From Oceanococcus sp051252075 (GTDB lineage Bacteria; Pseudomonadota; Gammaproteobacteria; Nevskiales; Oceanococcaceae): a stretch of 64,000 bases of DNA. The notes beneath the pieces are model-generated. The model worked only from the letters and a program-made list of their open reading frames with translations, was not told where the DNA came from and did not search any database. Below are positions 50,263 through 58,732 of this stretch, in pieces. How positions within the stretch are numbered: position 1 is the first letter of the stretch; the number at the start of each line of letters is the position of its first letter. Both the position numbers and the translations under genes were made by a program. Location: assembly GCA_051252075.1 (NCBI GenBank), contig JBPOFU010000005.1, positions 14,424 through 78,423 on the forward strand, in the 5' to 3' direction.

Positions 50263-50275
50263 ATTCAAATGTTTA
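50263..50275. promoter_or_regulatory. IHF-like site upstream of the amt sigma-54 promoter
   Basis: ATTCAAATGTTTA fits the IHF consensus WATCAANNNNTTR at all but one position and lies in an AT-rich stretch about 35-45 bp beyond the -24 element, where IHF often bends DNA at sigma-54 promoters. Short motifs of this kind occur by chance, so confidence is low. Confidence 0.3.
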
Positions 50276-50390
50276 TGTATCTGTTGTTTGTGTCGCATTC
50301 AGCCCTCTTGGGGCCCTGTGCTGCTCATGCAGTCGATGTGATTTAGTTAAATCAGACCTAAAACAGCTCATTGTCGGTTGCAGTGAGCGT

Positions 50391-50924
50391 TCAATCGTTT
50401 TCTAGAGCCAGCCAATAAAGTGCGGCATAAATACGCGAGCAAATGGCCTTGCCCTGAGCTTGTTGCGTGGCTAGCCATGCGTGGATCTCACGAATAGGTA
50501 CAACATGGGTGATGATATTTTCATCATCCACACCACCTCCGCTGTGCACCCGAGTCAAATCGCTGAGACGGAAGTGCCAGGCCCATTCGCAGGTGATGCC
50601 TGCTGCGGTAGGGCCATCATAAAGCGGGCGAATATTATTGGCGCGAAAACCGGTTTCTTCTTCGAGTTCGCGTAGCGCCGCTGTTGCGGGGTCTTCGCTT
50701 TCGTCGTGATCGCCGATGATGCCGGCAGGCAATTCAATTACGGGTCGGTTGACGGGTAATCGTAGTTGTTCCACCAACACCAGTTCCTGGTCTTGCGTGG
50801 TCGCGACCATAAAGGCGGCGCCTCCGCTGGAATTTACCCGCCGCACATATTCCCAATGCTGGCTGCGACGCAGTTCTAGAAAGTCGGCTGTGTGCAGAGT
50901 GGTGGCATCTTTAGGTTCGGTCAT
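50391..50924 (-). CDS. NUDIX hydrolase, probably ADP-ribose pyrophosphatase
   Basis: A 177-residue NUDIX hydrolase. The NUDIX box is complete: GDHDESEDPATAALRELEEETGF with spacing Gx5Ex7REUxEExGU. The preceding PVIELPAGI strand is typical of ADP-sugar (ADP-ribose) pyrophosphatases of the NudF type. It acts as a scavenger of nucleotide sugars. It diverges from acs with 72 bp between starts, so the two share a promoter region. Specificity is inferred from the motif context only. Confidence 0.87.
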   Translation of the reverse strand: MTEPKDATTLHTADFLELRRSQHWEYVRRVNSSGGAAFMVATTQDQELVLVEQLRLPVNRPVIELPAGIIGDHDESEDPATAALRELEEETGFRANNIRPLYDGPTAAGITCEWAWHFRLSDLTRVHSGGGVDDENIITHVVPIREIHAWLATQQAQGKAICSRIYAALYWLALEND

Positions 50925-50996
50925 GTGTTGGTTTTATCGTAGCGACGTGAGGGTTATGCTTGGCGGCCTATTTTGAACTGAGCTGCAGAGATCGCC

Positions 50997-52961
50997 ATGA
51001 GTAGCAAGGATATCGAATCCATTCTCAAGGAAACCCGTTTATTTGCCCCAGCGGCTGAATTTTCCAGTCAGGCCCAGTTTCCACAAGACAAGCTTGCCGC
51101 GCTGTATGCGCGCGCGGCTGAAGACCATGAAGGGTTCTGGTGCGACTTAGCACGTGAGGAATTGGATTGGCACACGCCCTTCACCCAGGGCTTGGATGAA
51201 TCGGAAGCGCCCAATTATCGTTGGTTCGCCGATGGCCGTTTGAACGTGTCGTACAACTGCATAGACCGCCATTTGGATAGTCGCGGTGATCAGGTCGCTA
51301 TACGTTTCGAAGGTGAAAAAGGCGATACCCGCAATTTCACCTACCGCGAATTGCATGTCGAAGTTTGTCGCTTTGCCAACGCCTTGAAGGCTTTGGGCGC
51401 GACCAAGGGTGATCGCATCGTGCTGTATATGCCGATGGTGGCCGAGGCCGTGATTGCGATGCAGGCCTGCGCCCGTATCGGTGCAATCCATTCGGTGGTT
51501 TTTGGTGGGTTCTCCGCAGCGTCCCTGCGCGACCGGATAGAAGGGGCGCAAGCGCGTTTCTTGATCACTGCTGATGGCGGTCATCGTGGCGGTAGCATCG
51601 TTCCGTTGAAGCAGGCAGCGGACGATGCCCTAAATCAGGGTTGCGACAGCATAGAAAAAGTCGTGGTATTGCAACGTTCAGAACATGGTGTGGCCATGGA
51701 TGGGCAGCGCGATATCTGGTGGCACGATGCGGTGGCTGGCCAGCCGGATGATTGCACTCCGGAATGGGTGGAAGCCGAGCATCCACTGTTTTTGCTATAC
51801 ACCTCCGGCTCCACCGGTAAGCCAAAAGGTATTCAACATTCCAGTGCTGGGTATTTGCTCAATGGCATCATGAGCAGCCGCTGGGTTTTCGACTTGCGCG
51901 ATGGCGATGTGTTTTGGTGTACTGCTGATGTGGGTTGGATTACCGGGCACAGCTATGTGGCCTATGGGCCTTTGGCTGCCGGTTCGACCATCGTCATTTA
52001 TGAAGGCGCGCCGACCGTTCCGGATGCGGGACGGTTTTGGCGCATGGTGCAAGACCACAAGGTCAGTATTTTCTATACCGCACCCACCGCGATTCGCGCA
52101 CTGATGAAACTGGGTGATGAGTGGCCGAATCAATACGATTTAAGCCATCTACGGCTGCTTGGTAGTGTCGGCGAGCCGATCAATCCTGAAGCGTGGATGT
52201 GGTATCACACGGTGATCGGTAAAGAACGATGCCCGATAGTCGACACCTGGTGGCAAACCGAAACCGGCGCGATCATGATGTCGCCAGTGCCGGGTGTGAC
52301 CAAAACCAAGCCGGGTTCTTGTACCAAGCCTTTGCCCGGAATTGCCGCGGCCATCGTGGATGAAGAAGGCCAGTTGATTGAAGGCCGCGATGCCGGAGGC
52401 TATTTGGTGGTGACCAAGCCTTGGCCGTCGATGTTGCGGACGGTGTGGGGCGACAATGACCGCTACATCGATACCTATTGGTCTATGTTCAATAATCGCT
52501 ACTACGTGGCCGGTGATTCAGCGCACCGTGATGTTGATGGTTATTACTGGATCATGGGGCGTATCGATGATGTGCTGAATGTGTCCGGTCATCGCATGGG
52601 CACTATGGAAGTCGAATCCGCTTTGGTTGCTCACCCGGCGGTGGCTGAGGCTGCTGTTGTGGGTAAGCCTCATGACACTAAAGGTGAGTCCATTTTTGCC
52701 TATGTGATTTGTAACGGTGAGCGTCCGGAAGGCGCTGAGGCAGACGCACTGGTCAAAGAGTTGCGTGACTGGGTAGCTCAGGAAATTGGGGCCATTGCCA
52801 AGCCCGATGAAATTCGTTTTGCTGACAATTTACCGAAAACGCGCTCCGGCAAAATCATGCGCCGTTTGCTGCGTGCGATAGCCAAGGGCGAGGAAATTAC
52901 GCAAGACATCTCCACCTTGGAAAATCCAGCTATTGTTGCTCAGTTGCAGGGGCAGGCATAA
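50997..52961 (+). CDS. acs: Acetyl-CoA synthetase
   Basis: Acs activates acetate to acetyl-CoA via acetyl-adenylate. The 654-residue ANL-superfamily enzyme has the P-loop LLYTSGSTGKPKGIQHSS, the substrate-pocket VDTWWQTETGAIMMSPVPG, and the C-terminal hinge and catalytic lysine region in KTRSGKIMRRLLR, whose Lys is the site of regulatory acetylation in relatives. Length is typical. Its start ATG at 50997 is 72 bp from the divergent NUDIX gene. Confidence 0.96.
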   Translation: MSSKDIESILKETRLFAPAAEFSSQAQFPQDKLAALYARAAEDHEGFWCDLAREELDWHTPFTQGLDESEAPNYRWFADGRLNVSYNCIDRHLDSRGDQVAIRFEGEKGDTRNFTYRELHVEVCRFANALKALGATKGDRIVLYMPMVAEAVIAMQACARIGAIHSVVFGGFSAASLRDRIEGAQARFLITADGGHRGGSIVPLKQAADDALNQGCDSIEKVVVLQRSEHGVAMDGQRDIWWHDAVAGQPDDCTPEWVEAEHPLFLLYTSGSTGKPKGIQHSSAGYLLNGIMSSRWVFDLRDGDVFWCTADVGWITGHSYVAYGPLAAGSTIVIYEGAPTVPDAGRFWRMVQDHKVSIFYTAPTAIRALMKLGDEWPNQYDLSHLRLLGSVGEPINPEAWMWYHTVIGKERCPIVDTWWQTETGAIMMSPVPGVTKTKPGSCTKPLPGIAAAIVDEEGQLIEGRDAGGYLVVTKPWPSMLRTVWGDNDRYIDTYWSMFNNRYYVAGDSAHRDVDGYYWIMGRIDDVLNVSGHRMGTMEVESALVAHPAVAEAAVVGKPHDTKGESIFAYVICNGERPEGAEADALVKELRDWVAQEIGAIAKPDEIRFADNLPKTRSGKIMRRLLRAIAKGEEITQDISTLENPAIVAQLQGQA

Positions 52962-52998
52962 TTGAATTGCCCGTATAGAAAGCCGCGTTGAAAACGAA

Positions 52999-53421
52999 AT
53001 GAGTTCTGATAATGATTCAGACAAGGATGTACTGAGCAAGCTCGATGACACGGTCAACGCGATCAACAGTCATCGTGATTGGCGTGCTCAGCAGCACGCT
53101 GACGAAGAAGATCGACTGAATCAGGCATGGCAAGCGGTGCTGGATGCGGCGAAGGCTTTGCGGACGAAACTTAAAGACAATCCGAAGCTGCGTTACTTCA
53201 GTATTGCGCGCGAACAGGATCAAGTCGCTGTGAGCTTCCGTCGAACGGGCGGCGGCTCACATTTGCTGACCCTGTATCGGCATCACCCTGAGAATAAATT
53301 CCCAGCGACTATGGCCATTTGGGTGCGCGAAGAGGGGCGAATGGATCGCCGCGTTCAAGCGGCAGATGAGGCGGTGCAGTGCTTGGTGCAGCATTGTGCA
53401 TTGAATATCACCAGCCAATAG
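52999..53421 (+). CDS. Hypothetical protein
   Basis: A 140-residue soluble protein I do not recognise. The first 35 residues are acidic and Ser/Asp-rich, followed by HRDWRAQQHADEEDRLNQAWQAVLDAAKALRTKL, a helical stretch, and a compact region with FSIAREQDQVAVSFRRTGGGSHLLTLYRH. Placement 37 bp after acs suggests cotranscription. An ATG with GAAAACGAAATG context is weak but the coding pattern across the frame supports a real gene. Confidence 0.6.
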   Translation: MSSDNDSDKDVLSKLDDTVNAINSHRDWRAQQHADEEDRLNQAWQAVLDAAKALRTKLKDNPKLRYFSIAREQDQVAVSFRRTGGGSHLLTLYRHHPENKFPATMAIWVREEGRMDRRVQAADEAVQCLVQHCALNITSQ

Positions 53422-53460
53422 TCACGACGCGCTGATACATCACTGCGTTGCAGTGTTTGC

Positions 53461-54294
53461 TCAGGCAGCCTTGGGCTTGGCGCGGAATTCGACAACCCTA
53501 GCGTTTTCCCGGCCAATATTCTCGTTGGGCCAATGCACAATGCGAATGTCACCGTTTTGGTCTTCCACAAGGGCAGTGCAGGATTCAACCCAGTCACCAC
53601 AATTCAAATACAAACTGTTGCCGATTTCACGGATTTCCGCGTGGTGTATGTGACCGCAGATAGCACCATCGAGCTGACGAGAGTCACATTCTCTGGCGAC
53701 AGATTCTTCAAACTCGGTGACTATGTTGACGGCGGATTTCACCGTTTTCTTGGCATAAGCGGACAAAGAGAAATAGGGCAAGCCTATGCTGCGACGCACC
53801 CGGTTGAGATGCCGGTTGGCCAGCATCATGCTGTTGTATAGGCTGTCTCCGGCACGCGCAATCCAACGATGGTAGCGTGTGATTACGTCGAAAATATCGC
53901 CGTGGAGGACCAAGAATTTGCGCCCATCGGCGGTGGTGTGGACGACTTCGTTGGCCAGTTCTATATTGCCAATATCCAATTTGTAGTCGACGAATTTACG
54001 TAAAAATTCATCGTGATTTCCGGTGATATAAACCACCTTGGTGCCGCGTTTGGCGCGGGTGAGTATTTTGCGCACGACATTGGTGTGTTCTTGTGGCCAG
54101 AAGAAGCTTTTTTTCAACTGCCAGCCATCGATAATGTCGCCGACCAAGTACAAATAGTCACAGTCGTGCTGGCCTAGGAATTGCGCCAATGCTTCGGCTT
54201 GGCAGCCGGGGGTGCCCAGGTGCACATCGGAAATCCAAATGCTGCGAACTTTGGTCTTGCCGGCGGGATGTTGTAGTTCAGTTTGCTTAGCCAT
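53461..54294 (-). CDS. UDP-2,3-diacylglucosamine diphosphatase-like metallophosphoesterase
   Basis: A 277-residue calcineurin-like phosphoesterase resembling the LpxH2 group associated with lipid A synthesis. Motifs in order: SDVHLGTPG (residues 22-30), GDIIDGWQL (52-60), TGNHDEFLRK (90-99), LHGDIFDVIT (129-138) and GHIHHAEI (206-213). The role in this organism is not settled because the canonical LpxH is not in view; a general phosphoesterase is the alternative. It converges on the hypothetical gene and diverges from purD. Confidence 0.82.
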   Translation of the reverse strand: MAKQTELQHPAGKTKVRSIWISDVHLGTPGCQAEALAQFLGQHDCDYLYLVGDIIDGWQLKKSFFWPQEHTNVVRKILTRAKRGTKVVYITGNHDEFLRKFVDYKLDIGNIELANEVVHTTADGRKFLVLHGDIFDVITRYHRWIARAGDSLYNSMMLANRHLNRVRRSIGLPYFSLSAYAKKTVKSAVNIVTEFEESVARECDSRQLDGAICGHIHHAEIREIGNSLYLNCGDWVESCTALVEDQNGDIRIVHWPNENIGRENARVVEFRAKPKAA

Positions 54295-54438
54295 AGCGGC
54301 AGGCTAGTGGGTTTATGTTGCAGCTAGGTGACAAGCTGAAGCTAAGCACCTTCCTGCGCCGCCACGTGGTTGCTATCGTATGTCGTTTTTCGCGCCCGTT
54401 GTGTGCGGGCGCATGATGGTCAATTGGCGGACAAGCTC

Positions 54439-55722
54439 ATGAAATTATTGGTAGTTGGTGGTGGTGGGCGCGAGCATGCTCTGGCCTGGAAACTTGCGCA
54501 GTCTGAGCGCGTAAGTGAGGTTTTGGTGGCGCCAGGCAATGCGGGTACTGCAACAGAAGCGTGCGTGCGCAATGTTGCGGTGGCAGCGGAAGACATCGAG
54601 GGTTTGCTCAGTTTGGTTGCGCAAGAGGCGATAGATTTGGTCGTCGTCGGCCCAGAGGCACCGCTGGCAGCTGGTTTGGTAGACCGACTTCAAGCCGCGG
54701 GTGTGCGAGCGTTTGGTCCCAGTCAGGCAGCGGCGGAGCTGGAAGCATCCAAAGCGTTCACCAAAGATTTCTTGGCGCGCCACAACATACCCACTGCGGC
54801 GTATGGCAACTTTACCGAAGTCGAGCCAGCCTTGGCTTATCTCGCGACGATGACGGCGCCGTTTGTGATTAAGGCGGACGGGTTGGCGGCAGGCAAGGGT
54901 GTGATCGTGACGGAGCAGCGTTCTGAAGCAGAAGCTGCGGTGCGCGATATGCTGGAAGGCAATAGCTTTGGCGACGCGGGCCACCGCGTGGTGGTAGAAG
55001 AGTTTCTTCACGGTGAGGAAGCCAGCTTTATTGCGCTCGTTGATGGTGAGAATGTGCTGGCTTTAGCATCGTCGCAAGACCACAAGCGTGTTTTTGATGG
55101 CGACCAAGGCCCCAACACCGGCGGTATGGGAGCGTATTCGCCAGCACCTGTGTTGAGTGAGGAACTCATCGAAAAAGCTATGCAAGACGTCATGCTACCC
55201 ACCGTGCGTGGCATGGCTACAGAAGGCCGTCGATTTGTTGGTTTTTTATACGCCGGGCTGATGATTTCTCCGCAGGGTGAAACCAAGGTGGTGGAATTCA
55301 ATGTGCGCATGGGCGACCCAGAAACCCAGCCCATACTGTTCCGCTTGCAGTCGGATCTTCTCGACGCCATTGAAGCTGCCGTAGATGGTCGTTTGAATGA
55401 AGTGGAATTACAGTGGGATGAACGCTGCAGTGTTGGCGTGGTGCTGGCTGCTGGCGGCTATCCAGGCGACTATCCGAAAGGCGATATTATCTCCGGTCTG
55501 GATACTGACTTTGGTGACGATGTGAAAGTCTTCCACGCTGGAACGAAGTTGCAAAACAATGACGTGAGCACCGCAGGTGGTCGCGTGTTGTGCGTTTGTG
55601 CTGTAGGCGCGAATTTGAACGACGCACAATCCGCAGCCTATGCCGCAATCCCTGCTATTACATGGTCTGGCATGCAGTACCGCAAGGATATTGGCAGTAA
55701 AGGCTTGGCGAGACTGGGCTGA
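54439..55722 (+). CDS. purD: Phosphoribosylamine-glycine ligase
   Basis: PurD joins glycine to phosphoribosylamine in purine synthesis. The 427-residue ATP-grasp enzyme begins MKLLVVGGGGREHALAWKL and has GPEAPLAAGL, VIKADGLAAGKGVIV, and FNVRMGDPETQPI. The ATG at 54439 matches the family start; the longer frame upstream does not. purH, often adjacent, is not in the window here. Confidence 0.96.
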   Translation: MKLLVVGGGGREHALAWKLAQSERVSEVLVAPGNAGTATEACVRNVAVAAEDIEGLLSLVAQEAIDLVVVGPEAPLAAGLVDRLQAAGVRAFGPSQAAAELEASKAFTKDFLARHNIPTAAYGNFTEVEPALAYLATMTAPFVIKADGLAAGKGVIVTEQRSEAEAAVRDMLEGNSFGDAGHRVVVEEFLHGEEASFIALVDGENVLALASSQDHKRVFDGDQGPNTGGMGAYSPAPVLSEELIEKAMQDVMLPTVRGMATEGRRFVGFLYAGLMISPQGETKVVEFNVRMGDPETQPILFRLQSDLLDAIEAAVDGRLNEVELQWDERCSVGVVLAAGGYPGDYPKGDIISGLDTDFGDDVKVFHAGTKLQNNDVSTAGGRVLCVCAVGANLNDAQSAAYAAIPAITWSGMQYRKDIGSKGLARLG

Positions 55723-55786
55723 TTTACAGGGCAATAATGGTAGGATGCCCGCCGCAGAATTAACCGAACGTTTAGGGGAAATCGAG

Positions 55787-56938
55787 ATGTCTGAGAACAA
55801 ACCCGGCTTTAAGCCAAAAAAATCCGTTGCTCTTTCTGGTGTGCCTGCCGGTAATACCGCGCTGTGTACCGTAGGGCGCAGCGGCAACGACCTGCATTAT
55901 TGCGGTTACGACATTCTTGATTTGGCTCAAGCCTGTGACTTTGAAGAAGTCGCCCATCTGTTAATCCACGGTAAATTGCCGACCGCTGCAGAGTTGGCCG
56001 CGTATAAAAACAAACTGCGCGCCCTACGCGGCCTACCTGCTGCAGTAATGGCTGCACTGGAAGCAACTCCAGCCAATGCTCATCCTATGGATGTTATGCG
56101 TACCGGCGTGTCTGTTTTGGGCACGGTGTTGCCGGAAAAGGATGACCATAATCACCCGGATGCACGTGATATTGCCGATCGCCTGCTGGCCTCTCTGGGT
56201 TCGATGTTGTTGTACTGGTATCACTTCAGCCACAACGGTCGCCGGATAGAAGTGGAGACCGAAGATGATTCCATAGGCGGACATTTCCTGCATTTGTTAC
56301 ATGGCAAAGCGCCGTGTGATTCCTGGGTGAAAGCCATGCACACCTCTTTGGTCTTGTATGCCGAGCACGAATTCAATGCATCCACTTTCGCCACACGGGT
56401 TATTACCGGCACCGGTTCTGACATCTATTCCGCCATTTGTGGTGGCATTGGTGCATTGCGTGGGCCTAAGCACGGCGGCGCCAATGAAGTCGCGTTTGAA
56501 ATTCAAAAACGCTATGACAATGCCGATGAAGCGGAAGCCGATATTCGTGAGCGTGTGGCCAACAAAGAAGTGATCATCGGTTTCGGTCATCCGGTTTACA
56601 CCATCTCTGATCCGCGTAACGAAGTGATCAAACAGGTCGCTAAGGATTTGTCTGCAGAACAAGGCAGTATGAAGATGTACGACATTGCCGAGCGTTTAGA
56701 AACGGTGATGATGGACATTAAGAAAATGTTCCCGAATTTGGATTGGTTCAGCGCCGTTAGCTATCACATGATGGGTGTCCCCACCGCCATGTTTACACCC
56801 CTGTTTGTGATCGCGCGTACCGCAGGCTGGAGCGCCCACATCATGGAGCAGCGCGTGGATGGCAAGATCATTCGCCCGAGTGCGAATTACATCGGGCCAG
56901 AAAACTTGGAATTCCAACCCTTGGGTAAGCGTAGCTAA
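55787..56938 (+). CDS. prpC: 2-methylcitrate synthase (citrate synthase family)
   Basis: A 383-residue citrate-synthase-fold enzyme of the PrpC type, which condenses propionyl-CoA with oxaloacetate. Catalytic residues appear in context as HEFNASTFATRV, GPKHGGANEVAFEI and IIGFGHPVYTISDPRNE. Starting at MSENKPGFKPKK with an AGGGGAA site gives the right length; a longer frame overlapping purD is not used. The rest of the methylcitrate cycle (prpB, acnD, prpF) is not in the window, so either it lies elsewhere or the enzyme supplies another need. Confidence 0.85.
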   Translation: MSENKPGFKPKKSVALSGVPAGNTALCTVGRSGNDLHYCGYDILDLAQACDFEEVAHLLIHGKLPTAAELAAYKNKLRALRGLPAAVMAALEATPANAHPMDVMRTGVSVLGTVLPEKDDHNHPDARDIADRLLASLGSMLLYWYHFSHNGRRIEVETEDDSIGGHFLHLLHGKAPCDSWVKAMHTSLVLYAEHEFNASTFATRVITGTGSDIYSAICGGIGALRGPKHGGANEVAFEIQKRYDNADEAEADIRERVANKEVIIGFGHPVYTISDPRNEVIKQVAKDLSAEQGSMKMYDIAERLETVMMDIKKMFPNLDWFSAVSYHMMGVPTAMFTPLFVIARTAGWSAHIMEQRVDGKIIRPSANYIGPENLEFQPLGKRS

Positions 56939-56966
56939 ATTTCTCGGCTAAGCTTCTTTACTGAGC

Positions 56967-57001
56967 AGCCCGCACTCGAAAGACTGCGGGCTTTGCTTTT
57001 T
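56967..57001 (+). terminator. Intrinsic terminator after prpC
   Basis: An 8-bp stem (AGCCCGCA / TGCGGGCT) with a 10-base loop is followed by TTGCTTTTT, 28 bp after the prpC stop. Confidence 0.85.
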
Positions 57002-57136
57002 ATAGTCCTGGTTTTGCTGATAAAATTGAAATTGGTAGTTTGCCAAGCAACCGCTGTGTGATGCCCAAGATGCACTTGCGTGCTCCATCTATTTCTATTG
57101 GCCGTGTCCGCGGTTTAATTAAAATCTCAAACTATC

Positions 57137-57163
57137 TTGAGCGCCAAATGTTTTTGCGCTCAA
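57137..57163 (+). promoter_or_regulatory. Leader hairpin upstream of the WecA-like gene
   Basis: TTGAGCGC (57137-57144) and GCGCTCAA (57156-57163) form a perfect 8-bp stem with an 11-base T-rich loop, 40 bp before the chosen start. It has no T-run after it, so it is not a terminator of usual kind. It may be a 5'-UTR structure or a protein-binding palindrome. Confidence 0.4.
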
Positions 57164-57203
57164 CCACACCGTGCACAAACATCAGGATCACAGGACGAGT
57201 GTT

Positions 57204-58280
57204 GTGATTCTATTGCTCAGCGCCTGTGCGATTGCCAGTTTTTCACTGGCGCTCATTATCGTCATGAACCAGCGCTTGGGTGATCCACTGCACATGCTGG
57301 ATACGGTTGACCCACAGCACATCCATAGGGGGCTGACACCGCGCATTGGGGGCATCCCTCTGGCCTGCGCGGTGCTGCTTGGCGCCACCTTGGACATGCT
57401 TTACTTGGGCGGTGAGCACCCCATGATGTGGGCCGTGTTGATCTCGGGATTGCCGGTGCTTTTAATTGGCCTGGCTGAAGACTTTGCTGGAAAGGTGGGG
57501 CCGGCAATTCGCTACGTCGCCACTTTATTTTCTGCAGCTTGTGCACTCATATTTGCAGGCGCGTTCGTCTCGCGTTTGGATGTCAGCCTTTTGGACGCCG
57601 CATTGCAGTGGTATCCGGTCATGGTGGTGTTCAGCTTGTTTTGCTTGGCGGGTGTCGCGCAATCCTTCAACATCATTGACGGCAAGAATGGACTTGCTTT
57701 GGGGGCAGGGGGCATTTCATTGGCGACAGTTGGGGCGGTTGCTTTCGATGCGGGTGATGTTGAACTTGCGACCTTGTGTTGGGTTTCTGCGGCCTCAGCC
57801 TTGGGTCTATGGCTGCTGACTTTTCCACGAGGCCTGATTTTTCTCGGCGATGGCGGTGCCTATTTTCTCGGCTTTGTCGTTGCCTGCGTCTCCGCGTTGA
57901 TCGTAAGTCGGCATGAAGAAGTGTCTGCTTGGTTCCCCCTGGTGGCCGCCGCGTATCCGGTTTACGAAACCGTGTTCACTTTTGTCCGTCGGCTGCTGAT
58001 AGAGCGTGCTGGTGTATTGAAGCCCGATCATTTGCATTTCCACTCGCTGCTGTATCGCAACCTGTATTGGATATTGCGACGGCGCTGGCGTTGGGATATT
58101 TGGATGGTCAATGCGGCGACAGCAACAGCCATCATTATCGCTGGCGGTTGCTTTTCAATTTCGGCTTATTTTTGGAGTCACGACACTGTCACGCTAAAGC
58201 TGTTGGCGCTTTTGGCGGGTGTTGGGTACCTAGGCTTCTATTTCTTCTTACGACGTACCGGGCGCTTTTTGCGCGCCTAG
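57204..58280 (+). CDS. WecA-like polyprenyl-phosphate glycosyl-1-phosphate transferase
   Basis: A membrane enzyme of the MraY/WecA family (GT4-like polyprenyl transferases), which starts O-antigen or other polysaccharide chains on undecaprenyl phosphate. It has about ten membrane helices, the catalytic FNIIDGKNGLALG region, FLGDGGAYFLGFV and the cytoplasmic KPDHLHFHSLLYR. The GTG at 57204 follows an AGGACGAG site at 8 bp spacing and gives 358 residues; a GTG at 57171 gives 11 more residues but lacks a ribosome-binding site. It is the first gene of the polysaccharide locus. The sugar transferred is unknown. Confidence 0.88.
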   Translation: MILLLSACAIASFSLALIIVMNQRLGDPLHMLDTVDPQHIHRGLTPRIGGIPLACAVLLGATLDMLYLGGEHPMMWAVLISGLPVLLIGLAEDFAGKVGPAIRYVATLFSAACALIFAGAFVSRLDVSLLDAALQWYPVMVVFSLFCLAGVAQSFNIIDGKNGLALGAGGISLATVGAVAFDAGDVELATLCWVSAASALGLWLLTFPRGLIFLGDGGAYFLGFVVACVSALIVSRHEEVSAWFPLVAAAYPVYETVFTFVRRLLIERAGVLKPDHLHFHSLLYRNLYWILRRRWRWDIWMVNAATATAIIIAGGCFSISAYFWSHDTVTLKLLALLAGVGYLGFYFFLRRTGRFLRA

Positions 58281-58295
58281 ACACCTAAATTGATG

Positions 58296-58314
58296 GGGCG
58301 CTTATCCGCCCTTT
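58296..58314 (+). terminator. Weak terminator after the WecA-like gene
   Basis: GGGCG and CGCCC flank a 6-base loop and are followed by only three T, 15 bp after the stop. It may reduce readthrough into the small ORF downstream. Confidence 0.35.
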
Positions 58315-58459
58315 GCGTGTCAACCATTCGCTGACGCCGTGTGGCATCCAGTCAAGCGCGTCATCGACGGTGCTGCGCCTCCGATTTTTCTGTTGTCCGG
58401 ATTTTCATTCAAAACGCGTTTTAGTCTTTACCACGCATGATTGAATACGGGAGATACCC

Positions 58460-58642
58460 ATGTTGCTCTACAAGGATAAGAAAGAACACTACGTTGCGGT
58501 CAAAGCAGAATATGAGTTTGCCGCCTGCTATGGATATCAAGCCTGCTTCGATGGCAAAGATGTGCCGAACATTATCTGTGAGGCGTACATACGCGAATAT
58601 GGTGGGTTTGTGATTGCCGAAGACTTTTTGGCAGCGGCGTAG
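58460..58642 (+). CDS. Small hypothetical protein
   Basis: A 60-residue protein (MLLYKDKKEHYVAVKAEYEF...) preceded by a GGGAG ribosome-binding site 6 bp upstream of the ATG. It is rich in Tyr, Ala and charged residues with three Cys, and has no signal peptide or membrane segment. I do not recognise it. It stands alone between the WecA-like gene and mgtE, transcribed toward mgtE. The good start context makes it a likely real gene, but its short length leaves doubt. Confidence 0.5.
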   Translation: MLLYKDKKEHYVAVKAEYEFAACYGYQACFDGKDVPNIICEAYIREYGGFVIAEDFLAAA

Positions 58643-58732
58643 CGAAGACGGTGGGAGCGAATTCTATCTGCTGACCTGCGACCATTTTTTCTTGCGCCGG
58701 ACGGGAAGTTTTTTGCTCGCCTAGAGTCCTAA

